Shown here: positions 38,283-46,778 of the stretch, one piece after another | Position numbering within the stretch: the first letter of the stretch is position 1 | Layout of the letters: each line of letters begins with the position of its first letter | Assembly: GCF_013373365.1 (NCBI RefSeq) | Contig: NZ_CP035925.1 | Span: 3,038,001-3,102,000 of the forward strand | DNA length: 64,000 nucleotides | Source of the DNA: Lentibacillus sp. CBA3610 | GTDB lineage: Bacteria; Bacillota; Bacilli; Bacillales; Amphibacillaceae | Direction: 5' to 3' | Made by a program: the position numbers and the translations under genes | The notes under the pieces: model-generated | The model's database searches: none | Seen by the model: the letters and a program-made list of their open reading frames with translations, nothing else | What the model was told of the DNA's origin: nothing

Positions 38283-38568
38283 CAACTGACTCCTTCTGAC
38301 TCAATTTTTGTAACCATAAGACCACTTTATGAAATAATGTCATATTTAACGAATACACGACATATTGCCCGCGTTTCTCACGATACACAAGATCTGCACC
38401 GTGCAAGAGGCTCAAATGATTGGAAATACTTGGTTTCGTCATCTCAAAGGCGTCAGCAATTTCCCCCGCTGTCATATCTTTTTCCCGAAGCAATTCCAGA
38501 ATATCTCGACGTGTATCATCGGCGAGTGCTTTAAAAGTACGTGTAGGATCCAATTTGGTTTTCTCCAT
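38083..38568 (-). CDS. sdpR: SdpR-like ArsR-family autorepressor (probable 3' frameshift)
   Basis: Residues 1-~90 are a winged-helix ArsR/SdpR regulator (FKALADDTRRDILELL, MTAGEIADAFEMTKPSISNH, YREKRGQYVVYSLN). The frame as given runs to 161 residues and overlaps sdpI by 200 bp. Adding one A to the A5 run at 38305-38309 would instead end the protein at about 95 residues with TGA overlapping the sdpI ATG (TGATG). That matches the short size of SdpR, so I believe the run is one base short here. No strong ribosome site. Operator at 38571-38604. Confidence 0.7.
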   Translation of the reverse strand: MEKTKLDPTRTFKALADDTRRDILELLREKDMTAGEIADAFEMTKPSISNHLSLLHGADLVYREKRGQYVVYSLNMTLFHKVVLWLQKLSQKESVDEEKWMGDDMDTCDYSNPCDVTCRKRCIYWVLDYGAADEFWRITDSSIFPASLCRHFCFVFRITLF

Positions 38569-38570
38569 TC

Positions 38571-38604
38571 ATTATTTAGGAAAATATCTAATTACCTAAA
38601 TAAT
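38571..38604 (-). promoter_or_regulatory. Operator of sdpRI
   Basis: A perfect 10-bp inverted repeat, ATTATTTAGG (38571-38580) / CCTAAATAAT (38595-38604), with a 14-bp spacer, ends 3 bp before the sdpR start codon. The related word AATTAGAT..TTTTCC occurs twice in the same region. This is the expected place for SdpR autorepression. Confidence 0.5.
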
Positions 38605-38821
38605 ACATGGAAAATAATCTAATTGAAAGAAAATTTATTAAAAAATTCCGTGGTTTTTCTTCATCCTTCCGATAATATATTCATCTTGCCTCTTTCCCTT
38701 GTTCATGCTCAAAGGAAGGGTAAACAATATCAACCCTTTTAATTCAGGGCTGCAAACTGTATCTTTGAGACACAGCAAATTTGGAAGCAATATAAGCACC
38801 GGCTGATCAACAGAAACCCGA

Positions 38822-39044
38822 AACGCCTCAACGAATGATATATCTCAATCCAAAAGTTCTCCTTGCCAGGCTTGAACGTCAGAGAGAAAGCTCCTCAAGT
38901 TCAAAACGACCTTCGTAAGCATGCAAAACGTCAGAGAGAAGGCTTATCTCCGCCGAAACGCACTCCGGAAGTGGTCGAAACGTCAGAGAGAAGGCTTCTC
39001 TAGCCCAAAACGACCTCCGAAATCGAGCGAAACGTCAGAGAGAA
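38822..39044. repeat. 52-bp phased AACGTCAGAGAGAA array (family C)
   Basis: The 14-mer AACGTCAGAGAGAA occurs four times without change at 38875, 38927, 38979 and 39031, exactly 52 bp apart. A second core (AACGACCTCCG-like) sits between them at 38905, 38957 and 39009, also 52 bp apart, so AACG words alternate at 30 and 22 bp. A degenerate unit starts near 38822. The array lies between sdpR and the ABC permease; the preceding 38605-38821 shows no gene. Confidence 0.85.
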
Positions 39045-39056
39045 ATTTTTACTATA

Positions 39057-39791
39057 TCAGACAGCCTTTCGCTGAAAATAAATCCATCCAGCAGCAAAAA
39101 AGATCACGAGACTGCCGCCAACCACTGTCAGCACCTGCTCCCACGGAACAAAGAACACACTCTCCTGCGCCCCGCCGGCATACATCATCAGAAATGGCTG
39201 TCCCCACGGATAATAAGGACCGTACGTCTCAGAATTCACCGCCAAAATCGACGGCAACGTGAAGATAACATTAACGGCGAACGGAGCCGCAAAGCTTTTC
39301 CAGAGAATTGACAGCGTCAGTTGCAGGGCTACAAGCGGCATTGTCGCAACCCATCCGCCAAAAATGCTTTTCCAAATGATCATTATCGGAAATGGGTCCG
39401 AAATCCCCTTCATCTGACCAGCAAAGAAAACAGCTGCCAAAAACAAAAGCTGCATGACCAAAACAGCGGCCATTAATAACACATATTTGGCCACAAACAC
39501 ATTGCCCCTTGTCACCGGCAGCGATAAAAATTGCTTCCAGCCGCCTGCCTGATGTTCATAACGGCAGATGATACCAGCAAGCACCCCTGTCATCAACGGC
39601 AAAAACAGCAACGCATACGGCAGGATCATAAACTGCAGCAGCAGATACCATGAATTCACCCCAGCTTCGATTTGCGAAAGATTCGTCATCAGACCGATCA
39701 TCAGCCCAACCAACGGACTGACAAGCAGGATGGGCAGCATACCGGACTTCCGGAACTTAAACCATTCGGAGTGTAAAGCTTTCCAAAACAT
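39057..39791 (-). CDS. ABC-2 permease, lantibiotic-protection type (MutG/SpaG-like)
   Basis: 244 residues with six membrane helices. Begins MFWKALHSEWFKFRKSGM, typical of MutE/EpiE/MutG permeases that with a MutF-type ATPase expel lantibiotics from the membrane. ATG at 39791 has AAAGGATG upstream. It is the only intact gene of the three-gene transporter operon here. Substrate class is inferred from family. Confidence 0.7.
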   Translation of the reverse strand: MFWKALHSEWFKFRKSGMLPILLVSPLVGLMIGLMTNLSQIEAGVNSWYLLLQFMILPYALLFLPLMTGVLAGIICRYEHQAGGWKQFLSLPVTRGNVFVAKYVLLMAAVLVMQLLFLAAVFFAGQMKGISDPFPIMIIWKSIFGGWVATMPLVALQLTLSILWKSFAAPFAVNVIFTLPSILAVNSETYGPYYPWGQPFLMMYAGGAQESVFFVPWEQVLTVVGGSLVIFFAAGWIYFQRKAV

Positions 39792-39792
39792 A

Positions 39793-40496
39793 TCAGGACA
39801 CATCCTTTCGCACAAAATGAACCATCCCGGCGGCATATAAAAACAATCCGCAACCAATGCCAAGCCAGATAATCGTGGCTGGTTCCGCCCATCCATTCAT
39901 CAACGCCGGCCACTTCCAAATCAGCCAGTCCGGCAAATTATAGGCCATATACGCTAAGATAACACCGATCACACCCATCGTCACCGGAATTCCCTGATGG
40001 CGGCTCACCAACGCTATCCAAAGATGTAACGCCAGCACCGGCAGCGCAGCCATTAACGGATAAAAGCTGAATTTGACAGCTTCAAGATATGGAATGTGGT
40101 CACCCAAATCGAGGTACATACCAAAGCCAGTGTTGAAATCAAGCAATAACACGGATGCTACAAAAAGCAGTAAGAGAAGTACCATAAACTTTGATAAATA
40201 AACGGCCATTTTAGACACGGTAAAGCGACAAGCTGCTCCATGCATTGGTTTTCATTTTCACACTGGCCGTGAGCGACGTCAGGATTTACAATGCCCAGCA
40301 CCACGGCAAGCGGTGTGACATATTCACATTCAGCAAATAATATTGCCAGTTATCGTCACTCTGCTGGAGCAGATAGTCTTTACGCACACCGTAGTTACCA
40401 TTTGCATGAACACGACACCGAGCGGCCAACCAGCGTCAACAGCCAAAACCTTTCGTCTGATTTCAGAAAATCCGAGCGCAAAAGTTGTCCAATCAT
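39793..40496 (-). pseudogene. ABC-2 permease (MutE/SpaE-like), N-terminal half frameshifted
   Basis: The start ATG at 40496 overlaps the ATPase stop (ATGA) and has AAGGGG upstream. The first residues read MIGQLLRSDFLK, but from there to about 40245 the expected sequence is spread over all frames (for example GVVFMQMV, GVRKDYLLQQSDDNWQYYLL and LAVVLGIV are each in a different frame). At least four indels lie within 250 bp. From about 40215 to 39793 a single frame with four membrane helices (VSKMAVYLSKFMVLL...) is intact. Confidence 0.75.
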
Positions 40497-41394
40497 AACG
40501 CATTCCCCTTCGTCATCTCTAGGAAAATATCCTCCAGCGACCGCTTTTCTTCTTCCGCCCGGTAGACCGCATAACCGTCCTGAACAAGCATCTGAATAGC
40601 CTTCGCAACATGCTCATCCGAACCTTCATCCAAATAAACACGCCCATCCCGGCTCTCAGCATGCATGCCCCTGACCAAAAGTGCCTGACTTGCCTCTATA
40701 CTGTCACTGACACGCAGGACAACGCTTTTGCTGAGCGTGTCACGTATTTTCATGGAATCCTGAAAATCATTTTTCGTCCGAAATAATCCAACTGATGTGG
40801 CAATCTTGATCGATTTCCGATACAAATGGCTCGAGATTTAAAACAGTTTATGGCCAAATCCTCTGGCAGCTGTTTAATCAAATTTCGGATTTCAATAATG
40901 CCTGACGGGTCGAGTCCATTCGTCGGCTCATCGAGAATCAGCAGGCGGGGCTCATGCAAAAGCGCAATCGCAATCCCGAGCCGCTGCTTCATGCCAAGGG
41001 AAAATGCCTTCACCTTTTTATTGGCGACATCCTGCAAACCGACAACTTCCAGCACCTCACCAATCCGTGATTTCGGAACCTGATAAATCTTCCGGATCGC
41101 TTCAAGATTTTCCTTTGCCGTCAGATGCGGGTAATATGATGGATTTTCAACAAGTGAACCGATTTGCTTCAAAATATCAATGCGTTCCTTCTTTAAATCC
41201 TGGTTAAAGATATGAATGGAACCGGATGTCGGCTTCATCAGACCCAAAAGCATCCGAATGGTGGTGGTCTTCCCGGCACCATTCGGTCCAAGAAACCCGT
41301 ACACTTCCCCTTCAGGTATAGCCAGGCTGATGTTGTTCACCACCTTGTCCGGCCAAATTGCTCAACTAAATTATTTGTCTGTATTACATATCAT
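40493..41394 (-). pseudogene. ABC transporter ATPase (MutF/BcrA-like), frameshifted
   Basis: Walker A FLGPNGAGKTTTIRMLLGLM, Q-loop, signature FSLGMKQRLGIA and Walker B LLILDEPTNGLDPSG are intact (41343-40900). The frame is lost at the 5' end (VIQTNNLVEQFG is off-frame from the ATG at 41394) and again between about 40850 and 40730. There the H-loop region (SSHL-type) can only be rebuilt with several indels before the C-terminal domain (about 40730-40493) resumes. AGAGGTG precedes the ATG. The transporter as it stands would be inactive. Confidence 0.8.
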
Positions 41395-41484
41395 TTGTTT
41401 CACCTCTTCTTAAATGGTAACATCGCCATTTAAATCCTGGTTCAACAAAGGTTAAAATTTGTTTAAAAACGGGGAAGCTGCTGA

Positions 41485-41523
41485 AAAAATACGCTCGGAG
41501 CAAAAAGCCCCGAGCGTATTTTT
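41485..41523 (-). terminator. Strong intrinsic terminator
   Basis: A 14-bp perfect stem, AAAAATACGCTCGG (41485-41498) with CCGAGCGTATTTTT (41510-41523). It separates the ABC operon from genes to its right. Confidence 0.8.
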
Positions 41524-41850
41524 ATAGTGGAAGTATTCACAAAAGCACCAATTTAACGAAGAAATGTTAGTCTATAATGTAATCAACTGATTCGTTATTA
41601 GATGACTTATAAACATTTATCTTGTTAATTTCGTTGCCCATCAACCGCCAGGTCAGCAGAAATCATTGAAAAGACTAGAGAATGACACCATAACCATTAT
41701 TAACAGTAGCCAAGACGATTGCAATGGCTGCTTAATAAAATTAAAATGGATTGTAATGCCAACCACTTTTTGTCTTTTAATACTGGCCAGTTCATCATCA
41801 CACCACCGCAACATTCTACAAAATTTTGTTAGATATTAGCACCAGATAGT
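41524..41850. other. Gap without a supported gene
   Basis: AT-rich 327 bp. On the minus strand a short frame starts at ATG 41798 (MMNWPVLKDKKWLALQSILI) and breaks after ~30 codons. A one- or two-base change would extend it through AIAIVLATVNNGYGVI, so a small hydrophobic peptide gene may have existed. The ribosome site is poor. Confidence 0.25.
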
Positions 41851-42048
41851 TTAATTACTATTTTCTTTACTAAAATAGTAGCATATACCAGCTGCACATG
41901 CCGAAAAAATAACCATTCCCGTAATAAGGTTTCTATGAGATAGTACATTTAGAATCATTTGAGCTATTGTAGCAATTAAAACCAATATAAACATTATATT
42001 GAATATTGATTTTGAAGTAATTGTCCTATCTCCTATTTTTATTTCCAT
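41851..42048 (-). CDS. Small two-helix membrane protein
   Basis: 65 residues: basic-acidic head (MEIKIGDRTITSK) and two membrane helices (about 15-36 and 41-58). AAGGGGG precedes the ATG. Function unknown. The 285 bp upstream (42049-42334) carry only a short hydrophobic frame without an ATG (IFIVVIWFLFALQSDKYKK), possibly a remnant. Confidence 0.5.
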   Translation of the reverse strand: MEIKIGDRTITSKSIFNIMFILVLIATIAQMILNVLSHRNLITGMVIFSACAAGICYYFSKENSN

Positions 42049-42334
42049 TTTATTACCCCCTTTAGCGGAAGAAGCGACTGTACTTATTGAACAATCGCAC
42101 CTTTTTGTTTACCCTACTTGGTAACCTGTTTTTTATATTTATCACTTTGTAGAGCAAACAAAAACCAAATCACAACAATAAAGATGCATAACCCTATCTT
42201 TTTCTATAGGCTACCTTCTTGAAGTATCCTGCCAGTTAGCTGAATAATGTTTGAATTCCTTATTCAAGATTTGCAACCCCATAACCTTTTTGACTATGTA
42301 AAATCACGAAGAAATTCGGATGGTGTATAGACCG

Positions 42335-42711
42335 TTAAATATCCTTAATTTCATCAGTATGGAAGTCTTTATCGCCGGTTATCAAAATATCAGGTTCAGC
42401 AATGACAAGTGACACGAGAATAGGGAGGGATATCCTTTTCATCACGAATATCTGGAATTAAATATGGCCTATGATCAGAAGGCGTATATGTCAACTCAAA
42501 TTCAAGGGTTGTTAAAAAACGATCCCATGTGTTCACCTTATTTGGAAATTTTCTATTAATCACCTTTGAAACTTCATTAATAGAATAACTGCAAATAACC
42601 AATTGATGGCACTCGGGTTATATATTCAAGTACATGGCTTGATATAGACTTTTGGGAAAGGACAGCAGAAATGAGAATATTTGAAATCAACAAATACTCT
42701 CAGGTGTTCAT
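42335..42711 (-). pseudogene. PIN-domain toxin, frameshifted
   Basis: PIN-family RNase toxin of a type II toxin-antitoxin pair. The ATG at 42711 overlaps the antitoxin stop (ATGA). The N-terminal catalytic strand is readable as RVFVDSNILISAV only after removing indels near 42690. The middle (VICSYSINEVSKVINRKF) is clean, and the C-terminal VSLVIAEPDILITGDKDFH is in a third frame after an extra CTCC-like insertion near 42425. The catalytic acids therefore survive at DNA level but not in one frame. Confidence 0.7.
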
Positions 42712-42971
42712 TTTTTTTGCTCATTCCACATTTCCTCCCTGACCTTTTCCAGTTCAGCTTGTAAGTCTTCTTCTGTGATGCCTTGATTTTCAGCTTCCTG
42801 CCCAATTTCCTTTTGTAATTCACGCAAAGCTAAAATACTTGCCTTTGTAATAACGATCCTCCCATTATCCTCAATAAAAGCTACACGATCGCCTTCATCC
42901 AGTTTCAACTTTTGTCTAATCGTTTTCGGTACGGTTACTTGCCCTTTAGAACTAATTCTTGATACTTCCAC
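42708..42971 (-). CDS. AbrB/MazE-type antitoxin
   Basis: About 87 residues. N-terminal swapped-hairpin DNA-binding domain (SRISSKGQVTVPKTIRQKLK, RVAFIEDNGRIVITK) and an acidic C-terminal half (EEDLQAELEKVREEMW) that would bind the toxin. Autoregulates its operon in related systems. The GTG at 42971 lies 8 bases after AGGGG and is my preferred start; GTG 42980 and ATG 42977 are too close to that site. It is coupled to the broken PIN toxin. Confidence 0.75.
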   Translation of the reverse strand: MEVSRISSKGQVTVPKTIRQKLKLDEGDRVAFIEDNGRIVITKASILALRELQKEIGQEAENQGITEEDLQAELEKVREEMWNEQKK

Positions 42972-42980
42972 AATCATCAC

Positions 42981-43309
42981 CCCTTTACATTCTTTACTTC
43001 ATTACATTTATTATATCACATATCGCCATTTAACGGCGGTTAAGGGCTGCTTACTGCCATCCTCTTTGTCCTCAAATATAATTTCCAGCGCAGCCAGCAG
43101 CAATGCAACTATGATCTCTGTTTCCAGGGAAAGGGTGATACCTCTCATAAACTCGTCAACTGTGAACAGGACTACCCAGTTCGATATGCTCTCGATACTG
43201 AACTGAAGAAAAAGTATCTTTAATTTTTCTTAATTGTGACTAACGACTGATGTACTTATCCTTTTATTAGAGTAACCTGCCAGTTGATTCAATAACGACA
43301 ACTTCTATT
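42981..43309. other. Gap without a supported gene
   Basis: The 329 bp between the antitoxin and the histidine kinase contain a 45-codon minus-strand frame (ATG 43149, MRGITLSLETEIIVALLLAA) with no ribosome site. I see no terminator or repeat. Confidence 0.3.
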
Positions 43310-44656
43310 TTAATCGATAGTTTGCTTTTTAATCCGAACCGCAGTCCCGCTTTCATCTGAATCAATATCCCAGTCCAGCCCCATTTGCCGAACCATCATA
43401 TCAACAATTGACAACCCGATGCCGGCACCTTTTTCAGATCCTTCATTATCCATACCGGGGCCATGGTCGGTGATGAGAATGGCGTCATAGTCATGCGTTG
43501 TCTCGGTTGCTACGCCGACATACCGTCCTTCCTTGGCATAACGCATGATGTTTTGCAGCAAATTATCAAGAATCCTGTCCATCCAGAGCGGGTCGACCAG
43601 CCAATCGTTATTATCAAACGACTCCAGATTGACATTAATTTCAAAGTTTTCCTGTTCGAACAGCGGGTACCATGATGCGAGAGACGTCCGGACATGACGG
43701 ATTACATCAGTTTCTTCCGGCTGGTATTTCAGTTTGCTCGCTGTTAATAACGTATATGACATCAGGTTTTCCATCAGCCGGTCGACATGATCAATGGATT
43801 CTTCCAGCCGTTCGAAAGCCTGCCCGCCCTCATCAGACAAACCTTCCCTGGTGATGGCATCCATCTGGGCCCGCATTTTGGTTAATGGCGTGCGCAAGTC
43901 ATGTGACAGATTGGCAACCAGCTCGCGTCTCAGCTGCTCTTCTTCCTGTTCACGCTCCCTGCTTTCACGCAGTTCATTGACCATGTTGTTGAATGCTGTT
44001 TCAAGCTGGCCGATTTCATCATCTTTTTTCACATCAATCAATACCGGCAGATTGTCAACGTCCCGTACTGCCATCGCCTTCTGCAGATTCAGAAGCCGCT
44101 TCCGGATCTGCCTGAAAAAAATGAGTGATACGATCATAAACAGAAGAATTAAAACAAGAAATGTGACTGAGTATACCCAGGTCCGGTCACTTGTTGCGTT
44201 ATCCATGACGGCTCTGGGCAATTCCAAAACGATAAAGCCTTGATTTTCTTCCTGACCGAGAAATGCGACAACTGTAAATGGATTCCCGTTATACCGATCC
44301 TTAATGAACTGCGCTGTATACGCAGCATCCCACTCCGCCAGTAAATCTGCCGCGGTATCAAGTTCTGCCGACAACCGGCCATCGTCATTCACCCAGAACA
44401 TGCCGGCATCAGGATAGGCTTGTTTCCACTCCCGGAAGTGAGCCATGACCGTTTCCCTTGAAGCGTCCTGGATATCCCCGGCATCCCTGTGCCATTTATC
44501 TTCCACCCCTGAATAATCCCGTTCCAGTTCACCAACATCCGCATTAGTCAGAATTAAAGCCGATATGATCAGACTTATTTGCATAACGAAAATTGCGACA
44601 ATGATAATCAGCAAATATTTCGCTTGCAGTGATCTAAAAAATTTGAAAATCCTCAT
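43310..44656 (-). CDS. Sensor histidine kinase (HAMP-HisKA-HATPase)
   Basis: 448 residues: membrane helix (~13-35), an extracytoplasmic sensor domain (~36-155), second helix (~160-180), HAMP, HisKA with the phospho-acceptor His in VANLSHDLRTPLTKMRAQMD and an ATPase domain (DNLLQNIMRYAKEG N box; DHGPGMD and GAGIGLSIV G boxes). ATGA overlap with the regulator gene upstream. Lies near the lantibiotic-type ABC genes, whose expression such kinases often control; that link is only positional. Confidence 0.85.
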   Translation of the reverse strand: MRIFKFFRSLQAKYLLIIIVAIFVMQISLIISALILTNADVGELERDYSGVEDKWHRDAGDIQDASRETVMAHFREWKQAYPDAGMFWVNDDGRLSAELDTAADLLAEWDAAYTAQFIKDRYNGNPFTVVAFLGQEENQGFIVLELPRAVMDNATSDRTWVYSVTFLVLILLFMIVSLIFFRQIRKRLLNLQKAMAVRDVDNLPVLIDVKKDDEIGQLETAFNNMVNELRESREREQEEEQLRRELVANLSHDLRTPLTKMRAQMDAITREGLSDEGGQAFERLEESIDHVDRLMENLMSYTLLTASKLKYQPEETDVIRHVRTSLASWYPLFEQENFEINVNLESFDNNDWLVDPLWMDRILDNLLQNIMRYAKEGRYVGVATETTHDYDAILITDHGPGMDNEGSEKGAGIGLSIVDMMVRQMGLDWDIDSDESGTAVRIKKQTID

Positions 44657-45321
44657 TTTCTCACCCTGTATCCAATGCCCCGAATTGTCTCAATAATCGT
44701 TGGATGGGCCGGATCTTTTTCAAGTTTTTCTCGCAGGTGACGGATATGCACCATTAATGTTTTATCTCCCTCGATATATTGCTCATTCCACACGCCCTCG
44801 TACAGCTGCTCTTTTGTTAAAATCTGATTGAGATGACGCAGGAAATAACGGAAAATATGATACTGTTTGCCGGTAAGCTGGATTTCTTCTTCCGTTTCCC
44901 GGTTGGTAATGTGCAGATCCTGTGTGTTAACGGTCAGGTGCTGGAATTGCAAGAGCTCGTCCTGTTTATCAAAACGCCTTAGCAGGACATCGACACGTGC
45001 CACAAGCTCATCGGGATGAAACGGCTTTGTCACATAATCATCCGCAAAACTTAAGCCTTCCAGTTTATCTTCTACGGCCGTGCGGGCAGACAGCATCAGA
45101 ATCGGCAAATCCGGCTTTTCCTTTTTTATCCGCTTGCCGAGTGAAAAACCATCCAACCCCGGCAGCATGACATCCAGAATGACAATGTCCGATTCCTGAA
45201 TATAACGGCCGGCCATTTCACCGGATGACAGCCACCTAACGTCATGGTCTTTTTCCGTCAGACGCTGCTTCACCCACTCGCCAATATCTGTTTCATCTTC
45301 AATGTATAATATACGGGCCAT
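44653..45321 (-). CDS. OmpR-family response regulator
   Basis: 222 residues: receiver domain (acidic EDE, phospho-acceptor Asp in DIVILDVMLPG, Ser/Thr in LMLSART, KPF) and a winged-helix C-terminal domain (LTGKQYHIFRYFLRHL...VHIRHLREKLEKD...RGIGYRVRK). Partner of the kinase it overlaps. ATG 45321 has AAGG 7 bases upstream; an in-frame TTG at 45339 is less likely. Confidence 0.85.
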   Translation of the reverse strand: MARILYIEDETDIGEWVKQRLTEKDHDVRWLSSGEMAGRYIQESDIVILDVMLPGLDGFSLGKRIKKEKPDLPILMLSARTAVEDKLEGLSFADDYVTKPFHPDELVARVDVLLRRFDKQDELLQFQHLTVNTQDLHITNRETEEEIQLTGKQYHIFRYFLRHLNQILTKEQLYEGVWNEQYIEGDKTLMVHIRHLREKLEKDPAHPTIIETIRGIGYRVRK

Positions 45322-45464
45322 GCTTAAACCTTCTTTCAATCATATCAGTCTGTCTATTATTTTAAGTCAAAATGAAAAGTTTTCAATGGCTCTGAATCAT
45401 CATGATTTTAATTTTTAAAAATCTAACGTAAAATAGAAGTAATTTTGATAAAAGGATGAATGCC

Positions 45465-46505
45465 ATGACAAATATACATGTTGATATCACCCAGTTCCGC
45501 GGCAGCCATTATGATTTCGGCTATGCTCAAGGGATGACACTTCGGGATTCTGCTGTGCTGCATAATCGGCAGGATAACTGGCGTGTAAGGACACCCCGTT
45601 TTAAAATTGATGAGCATGAGGCGGAGAATGCGTTTATCCAGTTTGCTCCCGGCATCTGGGATGAACTGCTGGGACTGCGCGATGCACTGAACATGTCAAT
45701 GCAGGGGGTACTGCGTGATTTTGGCCATTATCGCGTGAATATGAAACCAAGCGGCTGCTCGATTTTAACTGGAGCGGATTTTATGGTGCGCAATTATGAT
45801 TATCATCCGCTCACCTATGACGGCCGCTACAGCTTTTTTCAGCCAAGCGACCAGGGCTACGCCATTATCGGGCCGGCCTCACGCATTACCGGACGAATGG
45901 ATGGCATGAACGAAAAAGGCCTGGTTATGGGTTACAACTTCATGCAGCGGCGTAAACCTGGTGATGGTTTTACGTGCTTCATGATCGGACGTATGATTCT
46001 GGAAACGTGCGTTACCGTTGATGATGCAATTCAGCTGCTGAAGGAAATCCCCCACCGCGGATCGTTCAGCTATGTTGTACTGGACCGGAATGAAAAAACA
46101 TATGTGATTGAAGCATCGCCGCGATCGGTGGAAGTGCGGCAAGCCTATATCTGTACCAACCATTTTGAACTTCTCAAGCATGAAAACCGCCATCATTTGG
46201 ATGATTCCTACAGACGAATGAATCGGATTAAGGAAGAAAACACCGGATCAATCAATGCATATGATGCTTTCCGATTGCTGAATGACAAGGGTAAAGGTGT
46301 CTTTTCGGATCTGTATAAAAGCTGGGCCGGGACTATTCATACGACTGCCTATTTTCCAAAGGATCTGAAAGCATGGTTTGCCTTAGGCGGCGATCAGGAA
46401 CCAGTCGAGTTTGACTTTGCCAGCTGGCTTAAGGGTGTAGATGTTGCTCAAAAGCCAATCTACGGTGATCTCGATACCCATTTAGGCATAGCGAATATGA
46501 ACTAG
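45465..46505 (+). CDS. C45-family autoproteolytic acyltransferase/hydrolase, paralogue 2
   Basis: 346 residues, Ntn-hydrolase. Nucleophile Cys in KPSGCSILTG, then FMVRNYDYHPLTYDGRYSFF, GRMDGMNEKGLVMGYNFMQR and YVIEASPRSVEVR, aligning block by block with the paralogue at 33576. ATG 45465 is preferred, 9 bases after AAAGG; the ATG at 45456 abuts that site. It ends at a strong terminator. Acyl-amide substrate unknown (penicillin-V/acyl-homoserine-lactone/peptide classes are possible). Confidence 0.75.
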   Translation: MTNIHVDITQFRGSHYDFGYAQGMTLRDSAVLHNRQDNWRVRTPRFKIDEHEAENAFIQFAPGIWDELLGLRDALNMSMQGVLRDFGHYRVNMKPSGCSILTGADFMVRNYDYHPLTYDGRYSFFQPSDQGYAIIGPASRITGRMDGMNEKGLVMGYNFMQRRKPGDGFTCFMIGRMILETCVTVDDAIQLLKEIPHRGSFSYVVLDRNEKTYVIEASPRSVEVRQAYICTNHFELLKHENRHHLDDSYRRMNRIKEENTGSINAYDAFRLLNDKGKGVFSDLYKSWAGTIHTTAYFPKDLKAWFALGGDQEPVEFDFASWLKGVDVAQKPIYGDLDTHLGIANMN

Positions 46506-46533
46506 TGTCATAACTACAATCGAAAGTTATCGC

Positions 46534-46583
46534 AAAAAAGGGGCGTGTTTTCAAAAAATTTTTGAATGTCATGCCCCTTTTTT
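46534..46583 (+). terminator. Terminator of C45 paralogue 2
   Basis: AAAAAAGGGGC (46534-46544) with GCCCCTTTTTT (46573-46583), perfect, with further pairing inside (GTGTT.../...AATGTCAT). 29 bp past the stop. Confidence 0.85.
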
Positions 46584-46644
46584 GTCATTGGATTCGATTG
46601 TAGTTAAAAGAAGGATTTATTGACGTTGCCCGATTGGGTTGTTG

Positions 46645-46738
46645 TCGCGCGATTTGATGGGATTTCCGCGCGAAATCATGGCTTCCTCGCGCGAGTTCAT
46701 CTATTGCCGCGCGACCTGCCAAGTCCACAGTCGCGCGT
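46645..46738. repeat. 21-bp phased TCGCGCGA array (family B, copy 1)
   Basis: The cores TCGCGCGA, CCGCGCGA, TCGCGCGA, CCGCGCGA and TCGCGCGT start at 46645, 46666, 46687, 46707 and 46731, steps of 21, 21, 20 and 24 bp. The core TCGCGCGA is itself a palindrome. It fills the space between the C45 terminator and the nucleoside hydrolase. Copy 2 is at 62802-62934. Confidence 0.8.
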
Positions 46739-46778
46739 TCTCGTTTGAATCAATGCAGTTAAAGCCGCGTTCACAAAT

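Noticed and set aside
43015..43149. 45-codon minus-strand frame upstream of the histidine kinase gene's end
   Set aside because: No ribosome binding site and no recognisable sequence; kept only as a note in the gap entry.
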